A stretch of DNA of 64,000 bases from Dryas octopetala (lineage: Eukaryota; Streptophyta; Magnoliopsida; Rosales; Rosaceae), in contig OY992839.1 in NCBI GenBank assembly GCA_963921425.1, positions 3,846,501 to 3,910,500 on the forward strand, given 5' to 3'. Shown piece after piece: positions 41,506 through 54,100 of this stretch (positions within the stretch are counted from its first letter, which is position 1; every line of letters begins with the position of its first letter). The position numbers and the translations under genes were made by a program. The notes under the pieces are model-generated. The model did not search any database, was not told where the DNA came from, and saw nothing but the letters and a program-made list of their open reading frames with translations.

Positions 41506-42500
41506 AGGAACCCTATTTTTAACAAGTCAATCAGTCAAATCATAAAATAAAAAATGTTTGATATGGCTGGGAATTACGGATTACCTTTAAGGCTTTAACC
41601 CGTTTAGAATTTTCGTATGAGAATAAAAATTAATAAATGCACCAGGCAACCAGCCCATGCCTAAAAATAGATGAGCTCGCTGTCAATATATATAACTCAA
41701 TACATGATAATGGGACCACTTTGGAAATGACTTTAACCCTTGCCTCTGGGCAATACATTTTTAATGTGGTCCGGAGTCCAGACCTTGATTGAACCACTGT
41801 TGTCTGAAAATCTGATGACCCATAGAGAAAAAAACAAAAAAAACTTCTACTAATATCTGGTAATTTGTTATAATAAATTAAATTAATTGATAATAAGTTG
41901 GAAATTAAAACACAGCTATTTAAATAGTTTGGTATGAGTAACACATGCTTTAAAGATTTGAAAACATTTTCTAAAAAAAATAATAATAAAATTAAACAAA
42001 CCACATGCTTGGTGGGAATTTCTAAGATTAGGACTTGTGGGTGTGCTTGTGCCACTAAACCATAAAAATACAGCACGTATCTTTATCACTTTGAATATTT
42101 ACCACTAATACCACATGGGCATGCAGTACTACTGACAACTTTAATGAGTGTTCTGAACTTCACCAATGCACTGATTCACAAAAAGTCCAAACCAAATAAA
42201 TGATATCACATTCTTTTATTTGTTTTAAATTATATATTTTTAATGCTTAAAAATACTTACATATTAATATTAAAAAAAATTAGAATTAACTACCTAATTC
42301 TAATAACTTTTTAAAATACCAGCACATGGCTATTTTTTTTAATTTGGCTACTAACTTTCTTAAAACATTTTAGATTAGATACCAAACATTCTTTCCAGCC
42401 TAGCCCATTTCTAGTGGGCTTATTTCATATTTCTATTTTTCCCTTGGCCCGTTTATTGGGTTTAGTATAATTAATAATTGTTAAAAAATTACTGTTTGGT
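41506..42500. other. Intergenic region, nothing recognised
   Basis: AT-rich DNA with scattered A- and T-runs. The minus-strand open frame at 41630-42076 has no family resemblance and a composition typical of chance. Confidence 0.4.
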
Positions 42501-42504
42501 CGTT

Positions 42505-43660
42505 GTGCGAACAGTTACAACTAAATTATGACAGTCACAACTTAAATTTAATTAGTTGTGACTGACTGGATTAATTATTTTAAAAAATATATATAAACAC
42601 AATATCATATAAATTAGGTTCAAAGCAATTACTTTACACAAAAGAAGACTTAGTGCATTATAGTGAGTGCCACAAAGGTTTTGAATTTTGATGTCAAATT
42701 GCGACTTTGTATTTGCATGTATGTTTAGTTTTCATTGTGACTTCTTTTCCATTCTTATGACAAGTGTGTGTTCTTTTAATGTCTTATAAATTATGATTTT
42801 CATTTTGCTACCTTTGTAATTTTTTCTTTGAGAGTAATAAGGTTAGAACCAATGAATCATTTGGGCTTTTGTTTCCTTTCCCCCCCCCCCTTTTTGGCAG
42901 AATAGGTTTACCGATACTTTTGCATTGATGTTGATTATGGGTTTCCATGTATTGTTCATGGGTTTGTCATTTTTTGAAATTAATTCATTGCTCAATGACC
43001 AACTCAGAGTTTTTCAGTAAAACAAGTATTAAAACTCAAAATTGGTAGTAAATAAGAATGCTGGTCTTGGTAAGCAAGGTTGGTTTAAGCCTTTTAACTC
43101 TAAATTTGTTCTTTGGGAATTTGAAATATTTTTGCTGGTTATGTAGGGAATACTCTGAACCTCTTCTCTATTTTACATGAGCTTTTATGTTAAACATTTA
43201 GGTATTTTATGTTAAACTTATCTTTTTCTTAATATTAGTCACAACTTCAAATTTTGTTATATGAGTTTTGGGGGTGGTTTAGGTGTACTTTCTATAGTTT
43301 GCATGCTGGAGTTTATGGTCTATCTTTTTCAAATTGTGACAGTCACAACTTCAGATTTAGTTGTGACTACAGAACAATCACAACTAAATTATGAGACAGT
43401 CACGGTTAAGTTGTGACTTGATTGAATGTTTTTGAAAAAATTGTACAACAATGTAGTATAAATAGAGGTCAAAGCAGTATTTTTTATACAAAATAAATAC
43501 TAGTGCAATTGGGGAAGGTATCTCTTTCAACTTACCATGACAGTCACAACAAATTGTGAGACAGTCATAGTTTAACTTGTGACTTGTGACTGAATTAAAA
43601 TTTTTTTTTAAATTGTATTACAATATTGGATAAATAGAGGTCAAAGTAATACTTTTATTG
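42505..43660. repeat. Three diverged copies of a promoter-like repeat
   Basis: Copies near 42505-42640, 43335-43500 and 43541-43660 share ACAGTCACAACT, TTAGTTGTGACT-type inverted motifs and, in the last two, (A/G)ATAAATAGAGGTCAAAG. Each holds a small GTCACAACT...AGTTGTGAC palindrome followed by a TATA-like ATAAATA. Perhaps fragments of one mobile family; identity unknown. Confidence 0.55.
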
Positions 43661-43663
43661 AAA

Positions 43664-43740
43664 TTATTATGTAGTGTAGTGGTAAGATGTGTCTTTCTCT
43701 TGCATGAAAGGGGTTTGAATCCCTTTTATGCCAAGTTGTT
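43664..43740 (+). mobile_element. tRNA-derived SINE-like head
   Basis: TAGTGTAGTGGTAAGATG (A-box-like, about 43672) and GGGGTTTGAATCCC (B-box-like, about 43708) lie at tRNA spacing. There is no clean acceptor stem, so it is scored as a SINE head or tRNA relic, not a functional tRNA. Confidence 0.45.
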
Positions 43741-43756
43741 TTTGTGTTGTTGAACG

Positions 43757-43970
43757 GCATTGGTCGGTGGTCGGCCGAACGGAGGTGGCCGGTGGTTGGT
43801 CGGACGGCAGTGGCCAGTGGTTGGCCGGACGGCGGTGGCCGGATGGACGACGGTGGCCAGTGGTGGGCCGGACGGAGGTGGCTGGTGGTGGGCCGGACGA
43901 CGGTGGCCGGTGGTGGGCCGGACAACGGTGGCAGGTGGTCGGCCGGACGGAGGTGGCCGGTGGTTAGTTG
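43757..43970. repeat. GC-rich minisatellite (GGCCGGTGGTTGGCCGGACG-type)
   Basis: About seven units of roughly 30 bases (GGCCGGACGGAGGTGGCCGG and variants) in otherwise AT-rich DNA. Several frames stay open through it simply because the unit length is near a multiple of three; they are not genes. Confidence 0.9.
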
Positions 43971-44210
43971 AGAATTTTTTAAATTTTTTTTATTGTAGTG
44001 GCATATAATGTAATTTTTATGAATTCTAGTACCCTTTACTTTATTAGTTTGTTTGACTTTTCAACTAGTATCTAAACTAAAATGCTATTAAATTTTAGTA
44101 CCTAAAATAAAAAATTATTAAAGGTTGGTATTTAAAGTCAATGGACCTTTAATATTATTAATAAGCAAATTTACTAATTCGAGTATTAATGTACAAATGA
44201 AGTCTAGGTA

Positions 44211-44213
<3 letters not shown>

Positions 44214-44243
<30 letters not shown>
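44214..44243. repeat. (CT)n microsatellite
   Basis: About 15 CT repeats. Simple sequence, likely polymorphic. Confidence 0.95.
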
Positions 44244-44247
<4 letters not shown>

Positions 44248-44789
44248 CACAATCACGTTTTAGGATCTACATCTCTATCATGCAATTCGGATTATATTTT
44301 AGGGATCAGTGTTAAATTCGGATTATAATTTAGGGGCATTGCTAAATTCGGGTTATGGACTCTTATTAAGGCTCAGATGCTTACCTTCTGGGCCCATAAT
44401 GCGAGTTATAGCGTTTCAGTCCCAAAGGCCTACGAAATGTTGAACTCCAAATGATAGGCCTATTATTCCTGCCCAGTTCAATATTGCATTAACGAGTAGG
44501 CCCAGGTTTGAAATGAATCAATGCGTGGCCCACGGCCTACTAGCGAGCCCAAACTTAAATTTTTTAGTTTTGGTCAGTCCAAACTAATCTGAAGTTCTGA
44601 ACATTAAATGGGCACAAAAAATAATAATTGCTAAATAGTTTTTATACGAGTAAAAATTACATATTAAAGGAGAATGTGCTAATCTTGCGAAAAGAGTAAT
44701 GTAGGTTAAAGACTTCTAGTCAAAGGCTTATCTTATTGAAACTAAATAAAATAACAACTTAATAAAAATAGAGCACGTAACAAAATAGG

Positions 44790-47700
44790 AGATGATCCAA
44801 TTCCTTTGTTTGTTATTTTGGCGTTAGAAAAGGGGAATTCTCAAGACTGAAGCCTCTGGTGTGCTCTCTTTTCCTCTCTCACGTTCATTTATTTTTTCTT
44901 TTCCTTTTTCTCTATTCATAAAATTTAATATGATTTTATGAAAATCTCTCACTAAACATGTAAGTCTCCAAATCTCTCTATTATATTATCTCTTCTCGAT
45001 AATCAATTTTTAACCTCAATTGCTCTCACCCTAACCCCGGCTTAAATCTCCAACTCTTCTCTAGCTATTGCTAATTCTCAAAATCAATCTTTCACCCCAG
45101 AAAAAAAAAAAAAAAACTCAAAATCAATCAAGAATTTGGGATGAGCTGAGATTATTAGGGCGGGTGATTGGTTAATGGTGAATATTGTGGTAAGACCCTA
45201 CCTCTCAAATTTCAATCTATTTTATTTTTACTCATTTAATATTGAGAATTTTAAACTCATAAGTGCCTGTTTGGCAATACTATTTAAAAGCGTTTTTATT
45301 TGTGTTTGTCAAAAAGAAAAATAGTACTTATAAAACACTTACCCTTCCGAGTATATTTACAAAAAACATTTTGATTTTTAATAAAATAATCTGTGTTTCT
45401 AACAGAATTGCTTTTCTGACTTATTTGAGAGTGCCCTTCTAGGGTTTAGGGGGATAGGCTGAATATTCTGTATATATTTAGGTTCACAGCGCTATATATT
45501 CTCTCCCTCAATTAAATCACATTGTTCAATACCAATAATATCTTTTCCAATTTTTAGTTAATTAATTTCATTTAATGTAGAATTTTGTATATGAGCTTTG
45601 GTGGATTTTCATTGCAGTATTTGATTGAACTCGATCAATCGGAATGCAAGTGGGTTCTGGGACTCCGACCTGTGAGAGTCGGCCGATGTGTGAAGCTTGT
45701 CATGCGGGTTGGATTAAGGGACTGCCATCACCCAAAAAAAAGGTTAATTTGTGCAAAAACAAACATTTTTTATTTATTTTAATTGTGTTCTAAACTTCTA
45801 ATGAATTTGGAATTTTAATTTTCTTTCTTAATTTGCCTACATGCAGCCAGCAAACATAAAATATATAAACTTTAGTGATGGCCGAATATATTGCTCAGAT
45901 TGCTATTCTATTGCTACCATCCATCCAGACGAATATAAACCTCTTATTCAAAAAGTACATCACTTCTTTACAAGTTTAAATCTTGATGTGGATGAACGCA
46001 TTTCTATCTTGTTCGTGGATAGAAATGAGATGAGTAGATTGGACAAAGTAAGTTGCAAATTAATTTTTCTGAAATTGTATGGTTCCAATTTTATTAAAAC
46101 TATATATTGCTAATTGCATTATTTTCAATTCATTGATCGAAGAGTTGGACAGAAGGTTATACCATATTTCATACCTGTGCTATCACGAGGGTAAGATTTT
46201 CATTGATCGGAATTAATTAATTGATTTTTTTTAAGAAAAAAAAAACTATTATTTGTGCTATAAAACCTTTCTTGTTTTGGATTGTAACAGATTGATAAAT
46301 GTACACAACATGGAGAAAAGGTTGAGGTGGAGCCAACTTCTGGCATAACAATTTTGCTTTTGTTTGGAGTACCAGAGTATATATCTTACCTCATATCTTC
46401 TTTCTCAAATACCTTTTATATACTTTATACTTAACATCAATTTTCTATATTGAATTATATAGTAAGTGATTTTTTAAATATTTTTTTCTAACTACCAAAT
46501 CTACTTTCATTGGCATCTTATTTAGTTTTGACAAGCAAAAATAGAATAATGACATAATTTGGTAGACATATTAATGTAATCAACGAACCAATTATATATG
46601 TGTTTTGTTACATGTAATGCAACTATGATTTTTTATTTTTTTGCAAGGCCAAATTTCACTTTTGATCTTTTGTAGTTTAGGTTAAGTTTCACTTTTTAGT
46701 TTCAAATGTTTTGATCTCCTCCTTTTTACTAACCATCAGTAATTTGGAGACAAATTTAATAAATTAATGGAAAAAAATGCTCACTTGTCTTTGAATTGCA
46801 ATGGTTTGTAAAGTACACCAAAATCAGAACAATTGAAACTATAAGAACGAAAGTGGAATCCAACCTAAACACAAGGTTCAAGTGAAATTTAAGTGGAACC
46901 TAGCCTAATTTCAATGTCAAGATATGTTGACTCATTAAATTTTTTATTTCTGAAATTATGTAACTATAGTCAATTTGTTTTGTTTAACTCTAAAGTTTTA
47001 TCTGCATACATGCAGTGTGATAATGGGTGGAACCTTGGCACACGAGATGATGCATGTATGGTTAAGAGTTCAAGGTTTGAATGATCTAGATTTAGCTACT
47101 TAGAGAGTCCAATATTATTTATAACTAGCTAACAGATTATATCATATGCATGTTTTCATTTCTTTATTTTTCGTAATTAATTATTTGGTGTTTGTGTTGT
47201 ATGTCTAATATATATATAGGTTGTAAAACATTGGAAAGAAAAGTTGAAGAAGGTATTTGCGAAGTAATGAGCTACAAATGGATGGAAGAGTTTTGTGAGT
47301 TTTGTTCAACCGATGGAGTTGACTCCTCATACAAAGTTGGCAATAAGCAGCAGGTTGACTATAGAGCATATTTGAGAGAATATCGCGCAGCACTGATAGA
47401 AAATAGAAAAGACGAAATTTATGGGCAAGGATTCAGAGAGGCTAAGGAGGCTATCGACAAATTTGGCCTCAAACCTACATTACACCATATCGTTAAGAAA
47501 GGAAGTCTTCCTACATATGAATCTAAAGCAGAATTGAAACACGACCATGATTACATTTTGATATATCGTGCTGAATTCAGATTGGAATATGAATCTAAAG
47601 CAGAAGAATTCAAACCCAACCAAACCCTCCTTTACTCCAGAAACACCATGCACCCAAGCGTTTTGACGTACCCATCAATGTGATTTCTTTGGAAACCTAG

Positions 47701-48086
47701 CTAATAACCTCATATTGTACAAGAGAAACGCAGTACTCATTTATGATTTATATATGATTTTGCTTATGGATTTTGATTTCTGAATATTTGATCCATTTTT
47801 AATTCTTTTAATAGGTAAATTAATAAAGGTAGAAATGTAACAGTTTTGTTACGATAGGCAAATGGATCAAGTAATACAATATTTTTTTAGTTACATCAAA
47901 AGGGTTAGAATTTGTGACTTATTATAATCCTAAGATATTTTCCTACATCCTCAACAAGGTAAAGATAAAGATACTACATCTCCTCAACAAGATCATGGGT
48001 TTTGCTCCAGAATGGGGTTCATCTTATTTTGCTCCAGTCTTTTTGCAATGACTCGCCGGCCCCGGAAATAGCTTGACCAATATCTG
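44790..48086 (+). repeat. Tandem duplicated block, copy 1 (contains DAR-1)
   Basis: Matches 51146-54520 at an offset of about 6386, from GGCGTTAGAAAAGGGGAA (44819) to GGAAATAGCTTGACCAA (48065), covering promoter, exons, introns and 3' flank. The 44633-44705 stretch just before it (GCTAAATAGTTTTTATACGA...CTTGCGAAAAGAG) matches 54530-54600, just after copy 2, which suggests a further unit once lay to the left. Near 48001-48120 copy 1 carries a small extra direct repeat (GAATGGGGTTCATCTTATTT twice). Confidence 0.85.
45644..47683 (+). CDS. DA1-related zinc peptidase, short form, copy 1 (DAR-1)
   Basis: DA1-family proteins are ubiquitin-activated peptidases that limit organ growth by cutting regulators of cell proliferation. 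Exons: 45644-45742, 45847-46047, 46143-46190, 46291-46376, 47016-47074, 47220-47683; phases fit, 318 aa, no stop inside. Seen: a half LIM-like zinc region (CEACHAGW...YCSDC), the linker IKYINFSDGRIYCSDCYSIA, then the peptidase core with GGTLAHEMMHVWLRVQ (HEMMH zinc site) and VEEGICEVMSYKWMEEFCEF (third ligand Glu), and a family C end YGQGFREAKEAIDKFGLKPT. Typical DA1 proteins are about 500 aa with ubiquitin-interacting motifs and a full LIM domain; both are missing here. The last 45 residues repeat YESKAE and do not look like family sequence. Start chosen as the first in-frame ATG after an acceptor-like TTGCAG; a 5' non-coding exon is possible near 45170. Confidence 0.8.
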
Positions 48087-48344
48087 TATTGACCAGAATG
48101 GGGTTCATCTTATTTTGCTCCAGTCTTCGAATGGTTCTGACCCTGCTGTACGTGTTGGCTTTGTTTGCTCTTGTGCCCCATAACCTAAAATCATTTAATT
48201 TCACTTGCAAACTTTATTTTTTAATAACAAAATTATATACCAAAATCTGAATTATTATATACGATAACTTGAATTACTAAAATCACTTAATTTCACTTGC
48301 AAACTTCTTTTAATACTTTTTTGTTCTTTGAATCCCTCTCTGAC
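48087..48344. other. Short intergenic stretch before the LSm-like relic
   Basis: Contains the second part of the GAATGGGGTTCATC repeat and AT-rich DNA with a repeated AATCACTTAATTTCACTTGC motif (about 48190 and 48281). No gene. Confidence 0.4.
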
Positions 48345-49091
48345 AGTAGATGAAGTAGCTATATCTCTGAAGCAACTTCAAGCCAAATCAAGAAAGAAGC
48401 AGACAGTGAGAAGGTCCTCAACGGCATAAAGATTGCTGTCGTGATGAAAGATAGTCACATACACTATATATGAAGGTACTATGGAGGGCATTGATGCCCA
48501 TTTAAACTTGGGTCTTAGTCATGCAATCGAAACTCACATTCTGGCCTGATCTGAATGAAAATCCAAACAGGTAACATCATATATAAGTTCTGTGTTTAAT
48601 TTGCATTTATATATAATTTGTCTGTTTCGACATGGAATTGAAGTGTTTGCTTACAATTAGTTTGCAGTCTATATTTAATATTTATTTTTGTTTTGAGATT
48701 TTAATTGGTTGGTAACCTTACATATATTTGATGTATTGGTTATTTCATTGCTTTTGCTTTAAGTGCTCTTTATATACTTTATTTACAATATCATCGATTA
48801 CTCAACTAATTATCTCTTGTAATTCTTATATATATATATCTTGTATTCTTGTTTAATTGGACTGTTTTTACTTTTTTTTTTTTTCTTTTACCACAGACTC
48901 ACAGTGATGAGTTTACTGCTGCCGGAAGGTTTATGATCATAAGGCACGAAGATCAGACGATTAATTATATGCCGCAGTAATATTGGCTTGGTAAGTAAAC
49001 ATGCAATAAAGTAATTAAATTTATGCAATTTAGGGTATCTGTACGTTGTTTGATGCAGTATATATTGAATCTAATTAATATGTTGCATGTG

Positions 49092-49129
<38 letters not shown>

Positions 49130-49222
49130 TGAAGCAGCTGGTTCCTGGTGGTTTGTTGCCTGGAGACCCGGCTGCCTATGCTGCGGGTGTTTACAGAAGG
49201 CGCTATTCACAATTAAGGAGTA
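48345..49222 (+). pseudogene. Sm/LSm-like small protein gene, copy 1, decayed
   Basis: Three exon-like pieces line up with copy 2 next door. The piece at 48345-48572 reads EGTMEGIDAHLNLGLSHAIE in one frame, an Sm1-type motif, but needs frame changes and meets stops. The second, after CTCACAG (48904) to 48992, reads TAAGRFMIIRHEDQTINYM and then a stop. The third, from 49138, reads LVPGGLLPGDPAAYAAGVYR. Sm and LSm proteins form rings on RNA in splicing and decay; the LVPGG end recalls LSm5. An (AT)15 microsatellite (49097-49126) lies in its second intron. No intact frame. Confidence 0.65.
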
Positions 49223-49229
49223 GTTTCAA

Positions 49230-49773
49230 ATGTTGAAGCAGCAGGTTCAACCCGATCAGCTCATCAAATGCAACATTGGGAAAAGAATTGGAGTACTAAT
49301 GACAAATGATGAGATGGAATTTGAAGGGACACTGGAGGGTGTGGACGACCAGGGAAACCTGTTACTCAGTTCTGTCGTCGAGACACATGTCTCCAGTCCT
49401 CAATACAATTGGTTGGTAACCTCAATTATTTGATGTACTGCTTCTTTAATTCAATTGAAAACATATAAGATATAGCTATTCATTTCTTTTGCATAAGTGT
49501 TCTTTATATACTTTATTTACTATATCATTGATTATTCAATTAATTCTCTCTCAGTGAGGTTACTGCTGATGGACGGTTTATAATAAGGCACGATGATGAG
49601 ACGATTATTCTCCTGGGTAGAAATATTGCATGGTAAGTAAACATGCAATCTCAACATTGTTTGAATTTCAGTAGGTATTTGATCTAACATGTAGTGTACA
49701 AATATATGCACGCATGCAGCTGGTTCCTGGCGGTTTGCCTGCAGACTCTCATCCCCATGCTGCTGGAGTTTAG
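49230..49773 (+). pseudogene. Sm/LSm-like small protein gene, copy 2, probably frameshifted
   Basis: Exon 1 (49230-49411) encodes IKCNIGKRIGVLMTNDEMEF, EGTLEGVDDQGNLLL and SSVVETHV, a recognisable Sm1 motif. Exon 2 (49555-49632) encodes EVTADGRFIIRHDDETIILL GRNIA in order, like the Sm2 region. Exon 3 (from 49720) carries LVPGGLPADSHPHAAGV then TAG at 49771, but exon 2 ends one base short of the phase needed, so splicing as drawn gives an unrelated tail instead. Copy 1 has the extra base (NIGL). So it is either a recent pseudogene or a variant with a changed C end. Family call moderate, LSm5 affinity weak. Confidence 0.55.
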
Positions 49774-51145
49774 GTGTTGATGGTTGAAACTTGAATCTCG
49801 CCCTGTTTCACACAAAATTGAAGTTTGCATTTCATAAGTGATCGACCACGTACCTCGTACATTTTAGAAGACATATATTGTGATCATGTCCCTTACAAAG
49901 ATACAATTCAGACCCACTTGTATAGGTGTGTCTTAACTCGATGTATTAAAAATATTGTGTTCTATAACTCGATCGATTTAAAAGAACCATGCATGGAATC
50001 CTAATAATAACCCTCAAAAACCTTTATACGTACACTCATAATATATATAATGCAGTAAAAAATTTCTTTTATACTTGATATACAAGCTTGGCCCAGAACT
50101 CTGCTAAGGCTCTTTCATGATCGAGGACCTCTAGGAAGCAAGGGATTCTGTGGCCAAGTCTCCTCTCATGAGTTCAGTGTTATCCTTGACATTGTATTCA
50201 AGGATGTAACACTGGACCAGAGATTGGTTTCTCACTGTGAACAAGCACTGGGATCAATCTTTTTGTGAAATGGGTTGTATGGTAAAAAGTAATTAAATCA
50301 CTATCCTCTTCTATATACTTTACAGTTCACACCCTTGAGTTCCAGAGTCCATATATATTAAATGGGAGGGTACCCATCAAACATATGATCTGCATATGCC
50401 GAGTCCAACAAGTTAAGCCACCATCCAAATGGATGATAATAACTTAAGGTTACCATTGCACTAAATGAATTTGTTTCTGTAAATTGTAGCATTCCATGAA
50501 TGCAAAAGTAAAATATGGCTACCAATTTCACTTAATTTTTATGAAGTTTGTAGCTGCATTTTACTTTTCATATATATATCCTCATCTTCTCTTTGCTGCC
50601 ACTCCATTTCATTTTCTTCCACTTTTCATCTTGGTCATCTATGCCAGAGATTACAAAAGATTTCGCAAGTAGAGGGCAGAGGATTTTCATTTGGAATCTC
50701 AGCCGGCCCCTAGCTAGTGACTAGTGTACGTTTGCCTGATCGATATCCAGCATTTGGAATAAACAATGATTAGTGGGAATTTGTGTATATCATGTGCTAT
50801 ATATGGATCAATGCTTGGTGGGAATTTGTGTTGAAACTCATATATAGTTTATGTTCACATTTTTGAAATAAATGAAACAAAAGAGTTGGAGTAGAGATTG
50901 AAGAGAAGGATATGGAGGGTTTGCTAGCTTCCACTTAACTTGGCCCATCTTACTCAAATTGTTTTTTTTTTTTTTGTTACCGAGGGTGTTCTAGGCCAAC
51001 TTCGCTCATCAGACTAATCACTTAGGCCGGTTAATTTAATTTGTGCGAATGTCACACAAAACGTGAAAGATACTCATTACTTTTATCCGTTGGATTTTTT
51101 TTAATGATGTGGGACGGCTGAGATTGAAAGTAGAGTACTACAAAT
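49774..51145. other. Intergenic region between LSm-like relic and DAR block 2
   Basis: AT-rich. 50090-50250 is less AT-rich and could be a gene scrap, but both strands are full of stops and I recognise no family. T-run at about 50961-50975. No RNA gene seen. Confidence 0.4.
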
Positions 51146-54100
51146 AGGAGAGGATCAATCCAATTCCTTTTTGGTTATTTTGGCGTTAGAAAAGGGGAAC
51201 TCTCAAGAGTCAAGACTGAAGCCTCTGGTGTGCTCTCTTTTCCTCTCTCACGTTAATTTATTTTTACTTTTCCTTTTTCTCTATTCATAAAATTTAATAT
51301 GATTTTATGAAAATCTCTCACTAAACATGCAAGTCTCCAAATCTCTCTATTATATTATCTCTTCTATATAATCAATTTTTAATCACAATTGCTCTCACCC
51401 TAACCCCGGCCTAAATCTCTAACTCTTCTCTAGCTATTGCTAATTCTCAAAATCAATCTTTCACCCCAAAAAAAAAAAATCTCAAAATCAATGAAGAATT
51501 TGGGATGAGCTGAGATTATTAGGGCGGGTGATTGGTTAATTGTGAATATTGTACGTGGTAAGACCCTCTCCTCTCAAATTTCAATCTATTTTATGTTTAC
51601 TCATTTAATAATGAAAATTTTAGATTCATAGGAACCTGTTTGACAATACTATTTAAAAGCGTTTTTATTTGTGTTTGCAAAAAAAAAAAAAAATTCAAAT
51701 AGTACTTAGAAAACACTTACGCTTCCAAGTATAAATTTTTAATAAAATAATCTATATATGTTTCTAACAGAATTGCTTTTATGACTTATTTGATAGTGCC
51801 CTTCTAGGGTTTAGGGTGATAGGCTGAATATTCTGTATATATTTAGCTAGGTTCACAGCGCTATATATTATCTCCTTCAATTAAATCACATTGTTCAATA
51901 CCAATAATATCTTTTCTAATTTTTAGTTAATTAATGTCATTTAATGTAGAATACTTTTATTCCAAGATTTTTAAGTTTATTTAGAATTTTGAATATCAGC
52001 TTTGGTAAATTTGAATGAACTCAATCGGAATGCAAGTGGCTTCTGGGACTCCGACCTGTGAGAGTCGGCCGATGTGTCAAGCTTGTCATGCGGGTTGGAT
52101 TAAGGGACTGCCATCACCCCAAAAAAAGGTTAATTTGTGCAACAACAAACATTTTTTATTTTAATTGTGTTTTAATGAATTTGGAATTTTAATTTTCTTT
52201 CTTAATTTGCCTACATGCAGCCAGCAAACATAAAATATATAAACTTTAGTGATGGTGGAATATATTGCTCAGATTGCTATTCTATTGCTACCATCTATCC
52301 AGACGAATATAAACCTCTTATTCAAAAAGTAAATGACTTCTTTACAAGTTTAAATCTTGATGTGGATGAACGCATTTCTATCTTGTTCGTGGATAGACAT
52401 GAGATGAGTAGATTGGACAAAGTAAGTTGCAAATTTTTCTGAAATTGTATGGTTTCAATTTTATTAAAACTATATATTGCTAATTGCATTATTTTCAATT
52501 CATTCGAAGAGTTGGACAGAAGGTTATACCATATTTCATACCTGTGCTATCACGAGGGTAAGATTTTAATTGATCGGAATTAATTAATTGATTTTTTCTT
52601 TTGAGAAAAAAAAATTATTATTTGTGCTATAAAACCTTTCTTGTTTTGGATTGTATTAGATTGGTAAATTTACACAACATGGAGAAAAGGTTGAGGTGGA
52701 GACCACATCAACAACAACTTCTGGCATAACAATTTTGCTTTTGTTTGGACGACCGGAGTATATATCTTACCTCATATCTTCTTTCTCAAATACCTTTTAT
52801 ATACTTTATACTTAATATCAATTTTCTATATTGAATTTATGAATTATATAGTAAGTGAGTTTTTAAATATTTTTTCTAACTACCAAATCTACTTTCATTT
52901 GCATCTTATTTAGTTTTGACAAGCAAAAATAGAATAATGACATAATTTGATAGACATATATATTAATGTAATCAACGAACCAATTATATATGTGTCTTGT
53001 TACATGTAATGCAACTATGATTTTTTTTTTTTTTTTTGCAAGGCCAAATTTCACTTTTGATCTTTGCAGTTTAATTAGGTTAAGTTTCACTTTTTAGTTT
53101 CAAATGTTCTAATTTTGCCCATGTATTTCACTTTTTAGTTTCAAATGTTTTGATCTCTTCTGTTTTACTAAACATCAATAATTTGGAGACAAATTTAACA
53201 AATTAATAGACAAAAATGCTCACTTGTATTTGAATTGCAACGGTTTGTAAAGTACACTAAAATCAGAACAATTGAAACTATAAGAATGAAAGTGGAATTC
53301 AACCCAAACATAAGGTTCAAGTGAAATTTAAGTGGAACCTAACCTAATTAATTTCAATGTCAAGATATGTTGACTCATTAAATTTTTTATTTCTGAAATT
53401 ATGTAACTAGCTATACTCGATCAATTTTTTTACGTAACTCTAAAGTTTTATCTGCATACATGCAGTGTGATAATGGGTGGAACCTTGGCACACGAGATGA
53501 TGCATGTATGGTTAAGAGTTCAAGGTTTGAATGATCTAGATTTAGCTACTTAGAGAGTCCAATATTAATTATAACTAACAGATTATATCATATATATGTT
53601 TTCATTTCTTTATTTAATTTTCCTAATTAATTATTTGGTGTTTGTGTTGTATGTCTAATTAATATATAGGTTGTAAAACATTGGAAAGAAAAGTTGAAGA
53701 AGGTATTTGTGAAGTAATGAGCTACAAATGGATGGAAGAGTTTTGTGAGTTTTGTTCAAGTGATGGTGTTGACTCCTCATACAAAGTTGGCAATAAGCAG
53801 CAGGTTGACTATAGAGCATATTTGAGAGAATATCGCGCAGCACTGATGGAAAATAGAGAGGACGAAATTTATGGGCAAGGATTCAGAGAGGCTAAGGAGG
53901 CTGTCGACAAATTTGGCCTCAAACCTACATTACACCATATCGTTAAGAAAGGAAGTTTTCCTACATATGAATCTAAAGCAGAATTGAAACACATCCATGA
54001 TAATTACATTTTGATATATCGTGCTGAATCTAGATTCGAATATGAATCTAAAGCAGAAGAATTCAAACCCAACAAAACCCTCCTTTATTCCAGAAACACC

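Noticed and set aside
41630..42076. 148-aa minus-strand open frame
   Set aside because: AT-rich composition and no recognisable family or splice context; most likely chance.
43664..43740. Functional tRNA gene
   Set aside because: A-box and B-box-like motifs are present, but I cannot form a proper acceptor stem and anticodon arm. Scored as SINE-like. The same holds for 9630-9715, 26083-26330 and 34610-34710.
43641..44008. Overlapping open frames rich in WWAGRRW and PPSG
   Set aside because: They are the minisatellite read in three frames; unit length near a multiple of three keeps them open.
50090..50250. Possible gene remnant between LSm-like relic and DAR block 2
   Set aside because: Base composition hints at old coding DNA, but all frames have stops and no motif is recognisable.
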